This document shows, piece by piece, positions 27,388-35,130 of a DNA stretch of 64,000 nucleotides (position 1 is the first letter of the stretch; each line of letters begins with the position of its first letter). The position numbers and the translations under genes are program-made. The stretch comes from Acrocarpospora pleiomorpha (lineage in GTDB: Bacteria > Actinomycetota > Actinomycetes > Streptosporangiales > Streptosporangiaceae): NCBI RefSeq assembly GCF_009687885.1, contig NZ_BLAF01000017.1:1-64000 (forward strand), given 5' to 3'. The notes under the pieces were generated by a model. That model did no database searches. It worked only from the letters and a program-made list of their open reading frames with translations, and was not told the DNA's origin.

Positions 27388-27427
27388 TCAGCGCCACGTC
27401 AGCGCCAAATCAGGATGGCCGGATATT
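27388..27427 (+). promoter_or_regulatory. Three heptamers at 11-bp spacing (SARP-type box)
   Basis: TCAGCGC at 27388, TCAGCGC at 27399 and TCAGGAT at 27410 are exactly 11 bp apart, the arrangement that SARP-family activators bind as direct repeats. GATATT at 27422-27427 is a possible -10 six bp downstream on the plus strand. It lies in the 398-bp divergent gap between the FemAB-like gene and the SARP-ATPase regulator gene, so it may serve autoregulation. No other gene was found in this gap. Confidence 0.5.
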
Positions 27428-27550
27428 TCGTGGCAAGGGCATATTCGGGCCATTCGCCGTGGCACCCGGGGGCCAGCCCTCCGCCCATAAGCCGAAAAGG
27501 TACGTGTCGTGCCGACGCGATGGCTTTGGTCCCCGGCGATCGGCCGAACC

Positions 27551-27578
27551 GACGCACCGACGCACCGACGCACCGACG
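27551..27578 (+). repeat. Tandem GACGCACC octamer repeat
   Basis: GACGCACC occurs three times in a row from 27551 to 27574, followed by GACG. It lies in the leader region of the SARP-ATPase gene. Function unknown; slippage-prone simple repeat or regulator half-sites. Confidence 0.6.
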
Positions 27579-27708
27579 ACGCCGATGACCGCGCCGTATG
27601 GCCTGCCGCGGCTGCTGTAACACCGCCTGGAACGGGATGGAACGCCACCTTTAGAGAGGTGACCCCCACAGCGACGTGGAACGGCCAGTACGGTAGGTGA
27701 TCTTGTTC

Positions 27709-30700
27709 ATGTCAGTCCTGGTGCGGCTGCTCGGTCCGGTGGATGTGACGGTGGACGGCGTGGCCATGCCGGTGCCCGGCCTGCGGCGCAAGGCCGTGCT
27801 GTCCCGGCTGGCGTTGCGGCCGGGCGAGGTGGTCGGCGCCGACCAGCTGATCGACGCGGTGTGGGACGGCGAACCCCCCGCCACCGCGGCGAACTCGCTG
27901 CAGAGCCACGTGTCGTACCTGCGGCGCCTGCTCGGGGCGCGGGGGGAGATCCTCGCGCGCCCCCCGGGATACGTGCTCACGGGGTTGGGGACCGATCTGA
28001 GCCAGGCGGAGCAGCTGATCGAGCGGGCCAGGCACACCGCCGAGCCGGTGGAACGGCTGGCCACGCTGGAGCGGGCGGAGGGCTTGTGGCGGGGCCAGCC
28101 CCTCGCCGACGTGTCCGGCCTGTCATGGTTCGCCCGGGAGGCGGACCGGCTGGAGCGGATGCGGCGGGCGGCGGAGCGGGCGGCCGTGGAATGCCGGCTG
28201 CTGCTCGGCCAGCACGCCTCGCTGGTGCCGGAACTCCCGGGCCTGGCGGAGCTGCACCCGTTCGACGAGGACCTGCACGGGCAGCTCATGCTCGCCCTGT
28301 ACCGCAGCGGCAGGCAGGCCGACGCTCTGGCAGTCTTCCGCCGGTTGCGCGACCGGCTGCGCGAGGATCTCGGCATCGACCCCGGCGTGCCGCTGCGCGA
28401 GCTGGAGGCGGCGATCCTGCGCCAGGACCCGGGCCTGGATCGCGCGCCCGTGCCCGCGCGATCGGGACGGCTCGCGGGCGGCCCCGCCCTGGTCGAAAGG
28501 GACGCCGAGACGGGCCTCATCGACCAGGCGCTCGATCACGCGGCGGCCACCCGTACCGGACATGTCCTGATTTTTGAGGGACCGGCGGGGATCGGGAAGA
28601 CCAGCCTGCTCGACCACGCCAGGAAGCGGGCCGCCGCGCTGGGCTGGCCGCTGGCCGCGGCCCGCGGCACCGACCTGGAGCCCGACTACGCGTGGGCGTG
28701 CGCCCGGCAGCTCTTCCATGGCGATTTCTATGGCCACACCGAGCTGGACGACGTCCCCACCACGCCGGACGGCGAATACCGCGTCCTCAGCTCGCTGCAC
28801 CGGCTCGCCGCCGGGCTGGCGGCGGACCACCCGCTGGTCATCGTGCTGGACGACCTGCACTGGGCGGACACGCCCTCGCTGCGGTTCGCGGCCTTCCTCG
28901 CCGCCCGCCTCGACGCGCTGCCGGTGGTGCTCGTCCTCGCCCTCCGGCCGGGCCACGACCGCATCGGCCACCTGACCTCGGCCATCGCCGGCCTGCCGCA
29001 CACGACCACCCGGGTGCTGCGGCCGCTCAGCCGGGACGGCTGCGCCGAGCTGCTGGCCGAGGCGATCGACGCCGAGCCGGACCGGGAGCTGGCCGGCCAG
29101 TGCCACGCCATGAGCCGCGGCAACCCGTTCCTGATGCGGGAACTCGCCGCGCAGCTCGCGGCCTCCGGCGGCGACGCGCGCAAGGCCCTGCCGGCGGGCG
29201 TGACCAGGTTCGTCGCCCAGCAGCTCCGCCACCTGCCGCCCGCCGCCGTGGACGTGGCCCGGGTCCTGGCGGTGCTCGGCGAGGCGGCCGGCAGCGACTG
29301 GCTGGCCCAGATCGCCGGGATCTCCCCCCGCGAGGCCATGGACGCGCTGGTCCCGCTGCTGTCCAGCCAGCTGGTCGTCGCCGACGGCGTCCCGGCCAGG
29401 TTCGCCTTCGACCATCCGCTGATCCGCACCGCGGTCTACGACGCCATCCCGATGGCGCTCCGCACCGACCTGCACCTGCGGGCCGCCGAGACGGCCGGCC
29501 GCGGCCAGGATCCGATCACCGCCGCGACGCACCTGCTCAAGGTCCCGCCCGGCGCCGGCGCGCCCGACCCGGTCGGGGTGCTCACCCAGGCGGCCGACCT
29601 CAGCCTGGCCCGCGGCTCGGTGCACGGCGCGGTGGACTTCCTGCGCCGGGCCCTGGCGGAGGATCTCGGCGACCGGCGGCCCGGGATCCTGGCCCGGCTC
29701 GGCATGGCCGAGGCGCTGGTGGGCACCGGACCCGCCATCGAGCGGCTGTCGGAGGCGCTGGACAGGGAATGCGATCCCGAGGCGCGGGCGCGGATCTCCT
29801 ACGGGCTGGCCAGCACGCTGTGGCTGACCAGCCGTCCCAGGGAGGCGGCTCGCGTCTGCCAAGCCTCGCTGGAACGCGACCTGGGTATGTCGGCGGACGC
29901 CCGGCAAGCACTCCAGGGCTGCGCCGCGATGGTCGCCTATGGCACGCGCTACGGCTCCGACCTGGTCGCCCTGCTCGACGGCTACGCGGTCGAGCCGCCC
30001 GGCCCGTCCATCGGCGGGCTCATCCTCGAAGCGGGCCTCGCGCTGCACGACATGCACCAGAACCGGCGGGAGGCAGCCGAGCGGCGTGCTCTCAACGTCA
30101 TCGCGGGCGACCGCCTGATCGGCCATCCGATGGCCGAGCCGCCGCTGACCTGCGCCTGGTATGCCCTGCTCCCATGTGACTCGCCCGCGCTGCTGCCGTC
30201 AGTGGAGGCGGCGCTCGCGCACAGCCGCCGCATCGGCTCCCCGCGCGGCATCGCCCCCGCCCTCTTCTACCGCTCGGAGATCATGTACGTCCTCGGCCGC
30301 CTGACCGAGGCTCTCGCTGACGCGCGGCAGGCGTGGGAGGCGTGCCAGGACGCGTCCGTCGGCATCGGCGAGCCGTTCGTCGCCAACGTGCTGCTGAAGA
30401 CGCTGGTGGCCCGCGGCGAGGTCGAGGAGGCCGCCGCGGTGCTCAAGCAGGTCAGGTCCAGGCACGTCGCCGGCGTCACCGCGGTGCTGTACGCCCCTGG
30501 CGAGATCGCCGTGCACCTCGCCATGGGCCAGACCCGGCGGGCCTTCGAGACGGTGCGGGCCACCCGGGACGAGTGCGGCTGGAAACCGCTGGTCAACCCG
30601 CTGGTCTCGGACTGGCGCGCGCCGCTGGTCCGCTGCCTGGCCCTGCTCGGGCGGGGCGAGGAGGCGCGCGAGGCCGCCGGGGAGATGCTGGCCGTCGCGA

Positions 30701-31029
30701 CCGCGTGGGGCGCCCCGCGGGCCGTCGGCCGGGCGCTGCGGTTCGCCGCCTCGGTTGAATCCGGGGTCGAATCCGGCCCGCGCCGGCTGGACATGCTCGC
30801 CGAGTCCGTCCGCCTGCTGGACCCCACCCAGGCCAACCTGGAGCAGGCCAGGTCACTGCACGCCTTCGGCGAGGCGCTGCTGCGCTCCGGTCGCCTCGCG
30901 GACGCGCGGACCCGCCTGGAGGCCGCGCTGGAGCTGGCCGCCGGCTGCGGGGCCCCACCCCTGCGGAACGCCGTCGCGGCGAGCCTGCGCAGGGTCGGCG
31001 GATCGCCGCGGCCGCTCACCGTCCGGTGA
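27709..31029 (+). CDS. SARP-family regulator with AAA-type ATPase and TPR region
   Basis: About 1106 residues. OmpR-like DNA-binding domain (residues ~1-90, PATAANSLQSHVSYLRRLLG), bacterial transcriptional activator domain (~95-240, RQADALAVFRRLRDRLREDLG), AAA ATPase (Walker A FEGPAGIGKTSLLDHA; LVIVLDDLHWAD; LRPGHDRIG) and a long helical C-terminus. Unlike LAL regulators it has no LuxR helix-turn-helix at the end. The ATG at 27709 (MSVLVRLLGP) is preferred to a GTG 12 nt upstream. Position within the locus, divergent from the FemAB operon, suggests a pathway-specific activator; the 11-bp-spaced heptamers upstream are candidate sites for it. Confidence 0.87.
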   Translation: MSVLVRLLGPVDVTVDGVAMPVPGLRRKAVLSRLALRPGEVVGADQLIDAVWDGEPPATAANSLQSHVSYLRRLLGARGEILARPPGYVLTGLGTDLSQAEQLIERARHTAEPVERLATLERAEGLWRGQPLADVSGLSWFAREADRLERMRRAAERAAVECRLLLGQHASLVPELPGLAELHPFDEDLHGQLMLALYRSGRQADALAVFRRLRDRLREDLGIDPGVPLRELEAAILRQDPGLDRAPVPARSGRLAGGPALVERDAETGLIDQALDHAAATRTGHVLIFEGPAGIGKTSLLDHARKRAAALGWPLAAARGTDLEPDYAWACARQLFHGDFYGHTELDDVPTTPDGEYRVLSSLHRLAAGLAADHPLVIVLDDLHWADTPSLRFAAFLAARLDALPVVLVLALRPGHDRIGHLTSAIAGLPHTTTRVLRPLSRDGCAELLAEAIDAEPDRELAGQCHAMSRGNPFLMRELAAQLAASGGDARKALPAGVTRFVAQQLRHLPPAAVDVARVLAVLGEAAGSDWLAQIAGISPREAMDALVPLLSSQLVVADGVPARFAFDHPLIRTAVYDAIPMALRTDLHLRAAETAGRGQDPITAATHLLKVPPGAGAPDPVGVLTQAADLSLARGSVHGAVDFLRRALAEDLGDRRPGILARLGMAEALVGTGPAIERLSEALDRECDPEARARISYGLASTLWLTSRPREAARVCQASLERDLGMSADARQALQGCAAMVAYGTRYGSDLVALLDGYAVEPPGPSIGGLILEAGLALHDMHQNRREAAERRALNVIAGDRLIGHPMAEPPLTCAWYALLPCDSPALLPSVEAALAHSRRIGSPRGIAPALFYRSEIMYVLGRLTEALADARQAWEACQDASVGIGEPFVANVLLKTLVARGEVEEAAAVLKQVRSRHVAGVTAVLYAPGEIAVHLAMGQTRRAFETVRATRDECGWKPLVNPLVSDWRAPLVRCLALLGRGEEAREAAGEMLAVATAWGAPRAVGRALRFAASVESGVESGPRRLDMLAESVRLLDPTQANLEQARSLHAFGEALLRSGRLADARTRLEAALELAAGCGAPPLRNAVAASLRRVGGSPRPLTVR

Positions 31030-31034
31030 GGCCG

Positions 31035-31067
31035 GCTCCTGGAGATGCGCGGGGCATCCCCAGGAGC
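31035..31067. terminator. Bidirectional hairpin terminator
   Basis: GCTCCTGG (31035-31042) pairs with CCAGGAGC (31060-31067), and the inner GATGC pairs with GCATC, giving a long GC-rich hairpin in the 47-bp gap between the convergent SARP-ATPase and secreted-peptide genes. No clear T-tract follows, as is usual in high-GC actinomycetes. Confidence 0.55.
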
Positions 31068-31076
31068 GCTAACCCG

Positions 31077-31352
31077 TCAGGGGTTGATAGGGCCGGGCCA
31101 GGGCCACCAAGGGTCTGGCTCCTGGAAGTCGTACGGAACGTCGTCGTTCGGCGGCGGGCCCTGGATCGGGCAGAGCACCTCGTACGTCTCGCCCGGGTGC
31201 CCGGGAATGGGCAGCTCGGCGCCGCACGGGGGCAGCGCCCCGACGCGGGCGTCCGCGGAACCACTCGCCAGGAAGGCGGCGATGGCCATCCCGACCGCGG
31301 CCAGCACAATGAGCGGGCGCCCGCGTGCCAACCTGGTGCTTTCTGAAGTCAT
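31077..31352 (-). CDS. Small secreted protein of unknown function
   Basis: 91 residues from the ATG at 31352, chosen because GAGGAAG lies just upstream. The N-terminus is a signal peptide: basic start, hydrophobic core LIVLAAVGMAIAAFLA, likely cleavage after SADA. The mature ~60 residues are Pro- and Trp-rich (ending EPDPWWPWPGPINP) with two Cys residues, one near each end of the central part (PPCGAE, VLCPIQ), which could form a disulfide. No family recognised. Its divergent position next to the CmoA-like gene may be coincidental. Confidence 0.6.
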   Translation of the reverse strand: MTSESTRLARGRPLIVLAAVGMAIAAFLASGSADARVGALPPCGAELPIPGHPGETYEVLCPIQGPPPNDDVPYDFQEPDPWWPWPGPINP

Positions 31353-31476
31353 TGAACTTCCTCCATGAATCGCTTTTTCACTTCGGGCGCTGACGCGCCC
31401 GGCGTGACTTGTGAAATCCATAAGATCCCTTCCACGCCGCACCGCCCAGGGCCACTAACGGTGAAACGAAGGGCTA

Positions 31477-31509
31477 AAGTGGACCCCGGGGTATGCTGGC
31501 GGACCACTT
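31477..31509. promoter_or_regulatory. AAGTGGACC box with inverted partner
   Basis: AAGTGGACC (31477-31485) and GGACCACTT (31501-31509) form an imperfect dyad in the 219-bp gap between the divergent secreted-protein and CmoA-like genes. The left arm matches the box found before glf, the GT2 gene and the 38519 gene, but the 22-bp spacing to a -10 hexamer is not seen here, so the match is weaker. Confidence 0.35.
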
Positions 31510-31571
31510 GCGGGTCAATGCGCATTCCGAGTGGATCTGTGCGCGATGCGCCCGGCGACGTTCCATGAACT

Positions 31572-32297
31572 ATGAACTTGTTCCATGGCACGGCGGTCGG
31601 GGACGGCATTGTCAGCCCGCATGGGAGGTGGACTTTCGGGGGCGATGTCTGCGACACCTTCGACATTCACGCCGACAAAAGCATTCCGTACTACCGTGAC
31701 GGGCACGAGCTGGTGGCCCAGCTCTCCGAGTTCTTCGTCCGGACCGGTGGGGTCGTTTACGAGATCGGCTGCTCGACCGGCACCCTGATCCGCGCGCTCG
31801 CCCAGCGGCACCACGGCAAGGACGTGCGCTTCCTGGCGGTCGACGTCGAACCCCGGATGGCGGAGGAGGCGCGGCGGCGCTGCGCGCGCTATCCGGAAAT
31901 CGAAATCATCGAGGCCGACGCCACCGCTCTGAAGTTCGAGGGATTCGATTTCGCCGCGATCTACTACACCCTCCAGTTCCTCCGCCCCGATCAGCGGCAG
32001 CGGCTGCTGGCCGGCCTTTACTCCGCGCTCCTTCCGGGTGGCGCCGTCGTCGTCTACGAGAAAGTCCGCTCGGCCAGCCCCATGTTCCAGGATCTGGCGC
32101 AGCAGATTTATCAGGATTTCAAGTTGAGCAATGGATACACGCCGGATGAGGTGCTGGGGAAGTCGCGCAGCCTCAAAGGCGTGCTCGCGCCGCTGACCAG
32201 CGAGGAGAACATCGCCTCGCTGCGTGCCGCCGGGTTCGGCCAGGTGGTCTCCGTCCAGAAATACGTCTGTTTCGAGGGATTCCTCGCAGTCAAATAG
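31572..32297 (+). CDS. CmoA-like SAM-dependent enzyme (carboxy-SAM synthase family)
   Basis: 241 residues, close to the length of CmoA. The SAM-binding motif I is VVYEIGCSTGTLIRAL, and the C-terminal half tracks CmoA closely (YTLQFLRPDQRQRLL, LLPGGAVVVYEK, IYQDFKLSNGYT, then SLRAAGFGQV). CmoA makes carboxy-S-adenosylmethionine from SAM and prephenate for tRNA modification. In CmoA an Arg in the KRSxLE segment (recalled as Arg199) contacts the added carboxylate; here the segment reads KSRSL, the Arg shifted by one, so the activity could be carboxy-SAM synthesis, carboxymethyl transfer or plain methylation. No CmoB homologue is in the window, which favours a role in the biosynthetic locus. Confidence 0.72.
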   Translation: MNLFHGTAVGDGIVSPHGRWTFGGDVCDTFDIHADKSIPYYRDGHELVAQLSEFFVRTGGVVYEIGCSTGTLIRALAQRHHGKDVRFLAVDVEPRMAEEARRRCARYPEIEIIEADATALKFEGFDFAAIYYTLQFLRPDQRQRLLAGLYSALLPGGAVVVYEKVRSASPMFQDLAQQIYQDFKLSNGYTPDEVLGKSRSLKGVLAPLTSEENIASLRAAGFGQVVSVQKYVCFEGFLAVK

Positions 32298-32309
32298 AAA
32301 GCAGAACCG

Positions 32310-33341
32310 ATGAGATTTCCCCTGATGGAGCAGTTGATCGACTGCTCGCTGATGAAACACGAGGAATTCTGGCCGGAGACGGCTCCGGTCGTGGCCGAGA
32401 ACGCCGTCGCGGGCCTGGAACGGTACGGCTTCGTCGTCTTCAAGATCGGGATGCTCCGGCTCGACGGTGACGCCAGCCGCCGGGTGGCGCATCGGGTCGC
32501 CGCCGAACTGCGGACCGAGCTGATCCGCGCGGGCGCGCCCGGCGACCTGGGCCTGGAGATCGACGCCGCCCAGGCGACCCCGGTGCCCGAGCCGTTCTCG
32601 TGCCGCTCGCTGCTGCCGCACCACGACGGCCAGCACGCCTCGTATCTCACCCCGAGCGTCCTGGACGAGCCGGACTGGGACCCCGCGTGGCGTACCTTCT
32701 CCAGCTCCGGGTACACCACCACGCATGCGCACAAGATGTATCAAGGGATCTTCATCGCCGACCCCGGCGAGGCCTTGAGCGTGACCACGTACTACGACTG
32801 GCTGCGCATCCTCGAAGACGTGAAGTCCGCCCGTTTCATCGGCAACCCTGACCCGCCCAGCACCGCGCGCTGGCTGGGTGACAACCTCAGGCGGGCGCTG
32901 GACGCGGGCCTGACGCACTCCTTCTCCTATCCCACGGTCGGCGGCATGCTCGGCCTGACCGAGACGGCCCTGCTGGCCGTGCCGCTGCTGCACTGCGAGC
33001 GGCCGGTCGCGGCGGAGATGAAGGAGCGCTTCCCGCTGCTGCACACCCTGAGCGGCACCTGCCCGTGCCGCGGCTGCGCCGGCGAGGTCACCCGGGTGTT
33101 CTGCAATCTCACCTCGCTGGCGATGGGCCTGACCTGGCCGGAGTTCCGCGCGCGTTACGAGGTCCAGGTGCCGGGGGAGCGGTTCGACCTGCTGGTGGGG
33201 CACAATCTCACCACCCTGCACGGCGGCCTGGCCGGCGGGCGGGGGCGCGTCATCGAGCCGCTCTGCCTGGTGGTGGACAAGCCGTCCGGGCCCAGGTACG
33301 AGGCGTGGCTGAGCCGGTCGTGGCGAAGGCTCTCCGGATGA
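32310..33341 (+). CDS. TauD-like Fe(II)/2-oxoglutarate oxygenase candidate
   Basis: 343 residues. A proximal HxD-type motif, LPHHDGQHAS (around residue 102), and a distal segment DLLVGHNLTTLHGGLAGGRGR (around 300-315, His then Arg) have the order and spacing of TauD/clavaminate-synthase-like oxygenases, where His-Asp-His bind iron and Arg binds 2-oxoglutarate. A CPCRGC cluster near residue 250 is unusual for the family. Starts 12 nt after the CmoA-like gene and overlaps the kinase gene by 4 nt, so the three form an operon. Expected to hydroxylate or otherwise oxidise a pathway intermediate; the family call rests on motif reading only. Confidence 0.55.
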   Translation: MRFPLMEQLIDCSLMKHEEFWPETAPVVAENAVAGLERYGFVVFKIGMLRLDGDASRRVAHRVAAELRTELIRAGAPGDLGLEIDAAQATPVPEPFSCRSLLPHHDGQHASYLTPSVLDEPDWDPAWRTFSSSGYTTTHAHKMYQGIFIADPGEALSVTTYYDWLRILEDVKSARFIGNPDPPSTARWLGDNLRRALDAGLTHSFSYPTVGGMLGLTETALLAVPLLHCERPVAAEMKERFPLLHTLSGTCPCRGCAGEVTRVFCNLTSLAMGLTWPEFRARYEVQVPGERFDLLVGHNLTTLHGGLAGGRGRVIEPLCLVVDKPSGPRYEAWLSRSWRRLSG

Positions 33342-34234
33342 GCGGAGTTCCCGCCGAACTGGCGGGCCTGGCTTCCGCTCTGGGCATCCTGCGGCTGGCG
33401 CCGCTGAGCGGCGGGGTCGAGTTCCTCGTCTTCCGGGGCACCGGCCCGGACGGCGAGGAGCTGGTCGTCCGGATGCCCCGGGCGCGCACCTTCCACACGG
33501 CCAACAACGTGGGGGTCGAAGCCTTGCTCCTGCTCGACCAGGAGCAGCGGATGGCCGAGTGGCTGGCACCCCAGGGTTTCCCGGTCGCGGAGGTCCTCGG
33601 CCGGCACAGGACCGGCACGGGGCTGCCCGTCCTGATCTCCCGATTCGTCGCCTCCGACGACGGGGACCCCGACTGGGCGTCGGTGGGCGCCCTGCTGGCC
33701 ACCCTGCATGCCCTGCCCGCGCCGCAACCCGGCCCGGTCCTGCAGTACGGCATGCCCCTGCCGGATCTGATCGCCAAACGCCTGCCCGAACGATTCCGCC
33801 GCCTCCAAGCGCTCCAGCCGGATCTCGGCGGCCTGCCATCGCCCGCCGCGATCGCCAGGCGGCTCGCCTTGGTTCCCGCCCGCCACGCCCTGCTGCACCT
33901 GGACGTCCGGCGGCAGAATCTCCTCTGCCGGGGCGGCCTGGTGCGCGCGGTCATCGACTGGTCCAACGCGCTCGTCGGCGACCCGCGGATGGAGCTGGCG
34001 CGCATGTCGGAATACGCCAGAATCCCGGAGAACGGCCTGGACGAGGCCCTGATCCGGAAGGGCTACGCCGCCAGCGCCGCGGAGGAGGGGGTCGCCGACT
34101 GCCTCTACCGTCTCGACGCCGCCGTGATGCTCGCCCTGGTCTTCCTCTCCGTGGCTCCCCGGCCGGACCTGGCTCCAGCGCAGACGGCCCGGGTCGCCGA
34201 GTTGCTGATGACGCTCGGCGCGGGCTGGCATTAA
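33338..34234 (+). CDS. APH-like phosphotransferase
   Basis: 298 residues from the ATG in an ATGA overlap. Kinase-like fold of the aminoglycoside phosphotransferase family: N-terminal GGVEFLVFRGTG, ELVVRMPRA lysine-strand equivalent (Arg replaces Lys), hinge VLISRFV, catalytic loop LLHLDVRRQNLL (family HxDxxxxN pattern) and metal-binding AVIDWSNALVGDPRMELA. Members phosphorylate antibiotics, choline, homoserine or other small molecules. Here it may be self-resistance or a biosynthetic kinase; being in the oxygenase operon supports the latter slightly. Confidence 0.82.
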   Translation: MSGVPAELAGLASALGILRLAPLSGGVEFLVFRGTGPDGEELVVRMPRARTFHTANNVGVEALLLLDQEQRMAEWLAPQGFPVAEVLGRHRTGTGLPVLISRFVASDDGDPDWASVGALLATLHALPAPQPGPVLQYGMPLPDLIAKRLPERFRRLQALQPDLGGLPSPAAIARRLALVPARHALLHLDVRRQNLLCRGGLVRAVIDWSNALVGDPRMELARMSEYARIPENGLDEALIRKGYAASAAEEGVADCLYRLDAAVMLALVFLSVAPRPDLAPAQTARVAELLMTLGAGWH

Positions 34235-34347
34235 CTCGAAGGTGCGGCTCGTCAATAGCCACCCCGGCTTGCCCCGTTTTCCGCACTCGGCACTTCGTCG
34301 CAGGTCAGCTGCTATAGCTGATCGGCACCAGCGGTAATCAGAACTGA

Positions 34348-35130
34348 TCAAGTATGGTGACCTGCGGAAAGCAGGGCTAGCGGCACCACGCCGGTCAGGG
34401 ATGGGATTCGCGTGCCCGCGAAACCGGGGTGCCGGCCGGTCCTGTCCACCAGCACGCCGTGAATCCCCGCCGCCGTCGCGCCACCGATGTCGGAGTACGG
34501 GGAGTCGCCCACGTGGAGTGTCTCGTGGGGGAGTGAGCCCGTCTGGTCGAGCGCGTATCGGAAGATCGACGCGTCGGGCTTGTAGGCACCGAAACGGTAC
34601 GAGGTCACGATGAGCGGGAAATAGCCGGTGATGCCGGTGGCGTCGAGGATCTCGTACAGCAGGTCGTCGAAATTGGACACGACGGCGATCCTGATACCGG
34701 CGGCGGTCAGCAGGTCCAGCACCGGCCGCGCCTCCGGAAACAGGGCATATCGGGTCGGGTCCAGGATCTTCTGGGCGATCGTCCGCGGCTCCGGGTGCGA
34801 CTGACCGGCCGCGCGCAGGACGTTCCCGACGAAGTGGGACCAGGCCTCGACGCGCGCGTGCGCCGAACCCTGGTCGTCGGGCCAGCCCTCGGACGTGCCG
34901 ACCAGGCCGATCGCGCGCTCGATCTCCACCTGCGCCGCCGGAACGCCGCCGCACTGCGGGACCGCCGGCTGGTCAGGCACTGCTACCTCGTCGGCGCCCC
35001 GGACGAGACGCCTGCCCTGCCACGCACACACGTGGGTCACCTCGTCCGCTATCAGCCGGGCCAGCGGGGGGTCGAGGTCGAAGAGCGTTCCGGCGGCGTC
35101 GAAGAGCACCGTGGTGATCGTGTCAGGCAC
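34348..35130 (-). CDS. HAD-superfamily hydrolase
   Basis: 260 residues. Motif I FDAAGTLFD (nucleophile Asp in DAAGT), motif II VVSNFDD, motif III KPDASIF and motif IV HVGDSPYSDIGGA are intact, as in HDHD3/phosphoglycolate-type phosphatases. Start is the GTG at 35130, inside an 8-nt overlap with the upstream FemAB-like gene. A phosphatase at the end of the operon could remove a phosphate added by the APH-like kinase across the convergent junction; this is inference. A cap-domain segment around residues 40-85 is longer and unusually Val/Pro rich. Confidence 0.87.
   Translation of the reverse strand: MPDTITTVLFDAAGTLFDLDPPLARLIADEVTHVCAWQGRRLVRGADEVAVPDQPAVPQCGGVPAAQVEIERAIGLVGTSEGWPDDQGSAHARVEAWSHFVGNVLRAAGQSHPEPRTIAQKILDPTRYALFPEARPVLDLLTAAGIRIAVVSNFDDLLYEILDATGITGYFPLIVTSYRFGAYKPDASIFRYALDQTGSLPHETLHVGDSPYSDIGGATAAGIHGVLVDRTGRHPGFAGTRIPSLTGVVPLALLSAGHHT

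Noticed and set aside
27382..27700. Small plus-strand ORFs between the FemAB-like and SARP genes
   Set aside because: They span the SARP box and octamer repeat, lack ribosome sites and have biased Arg/Pro composition.
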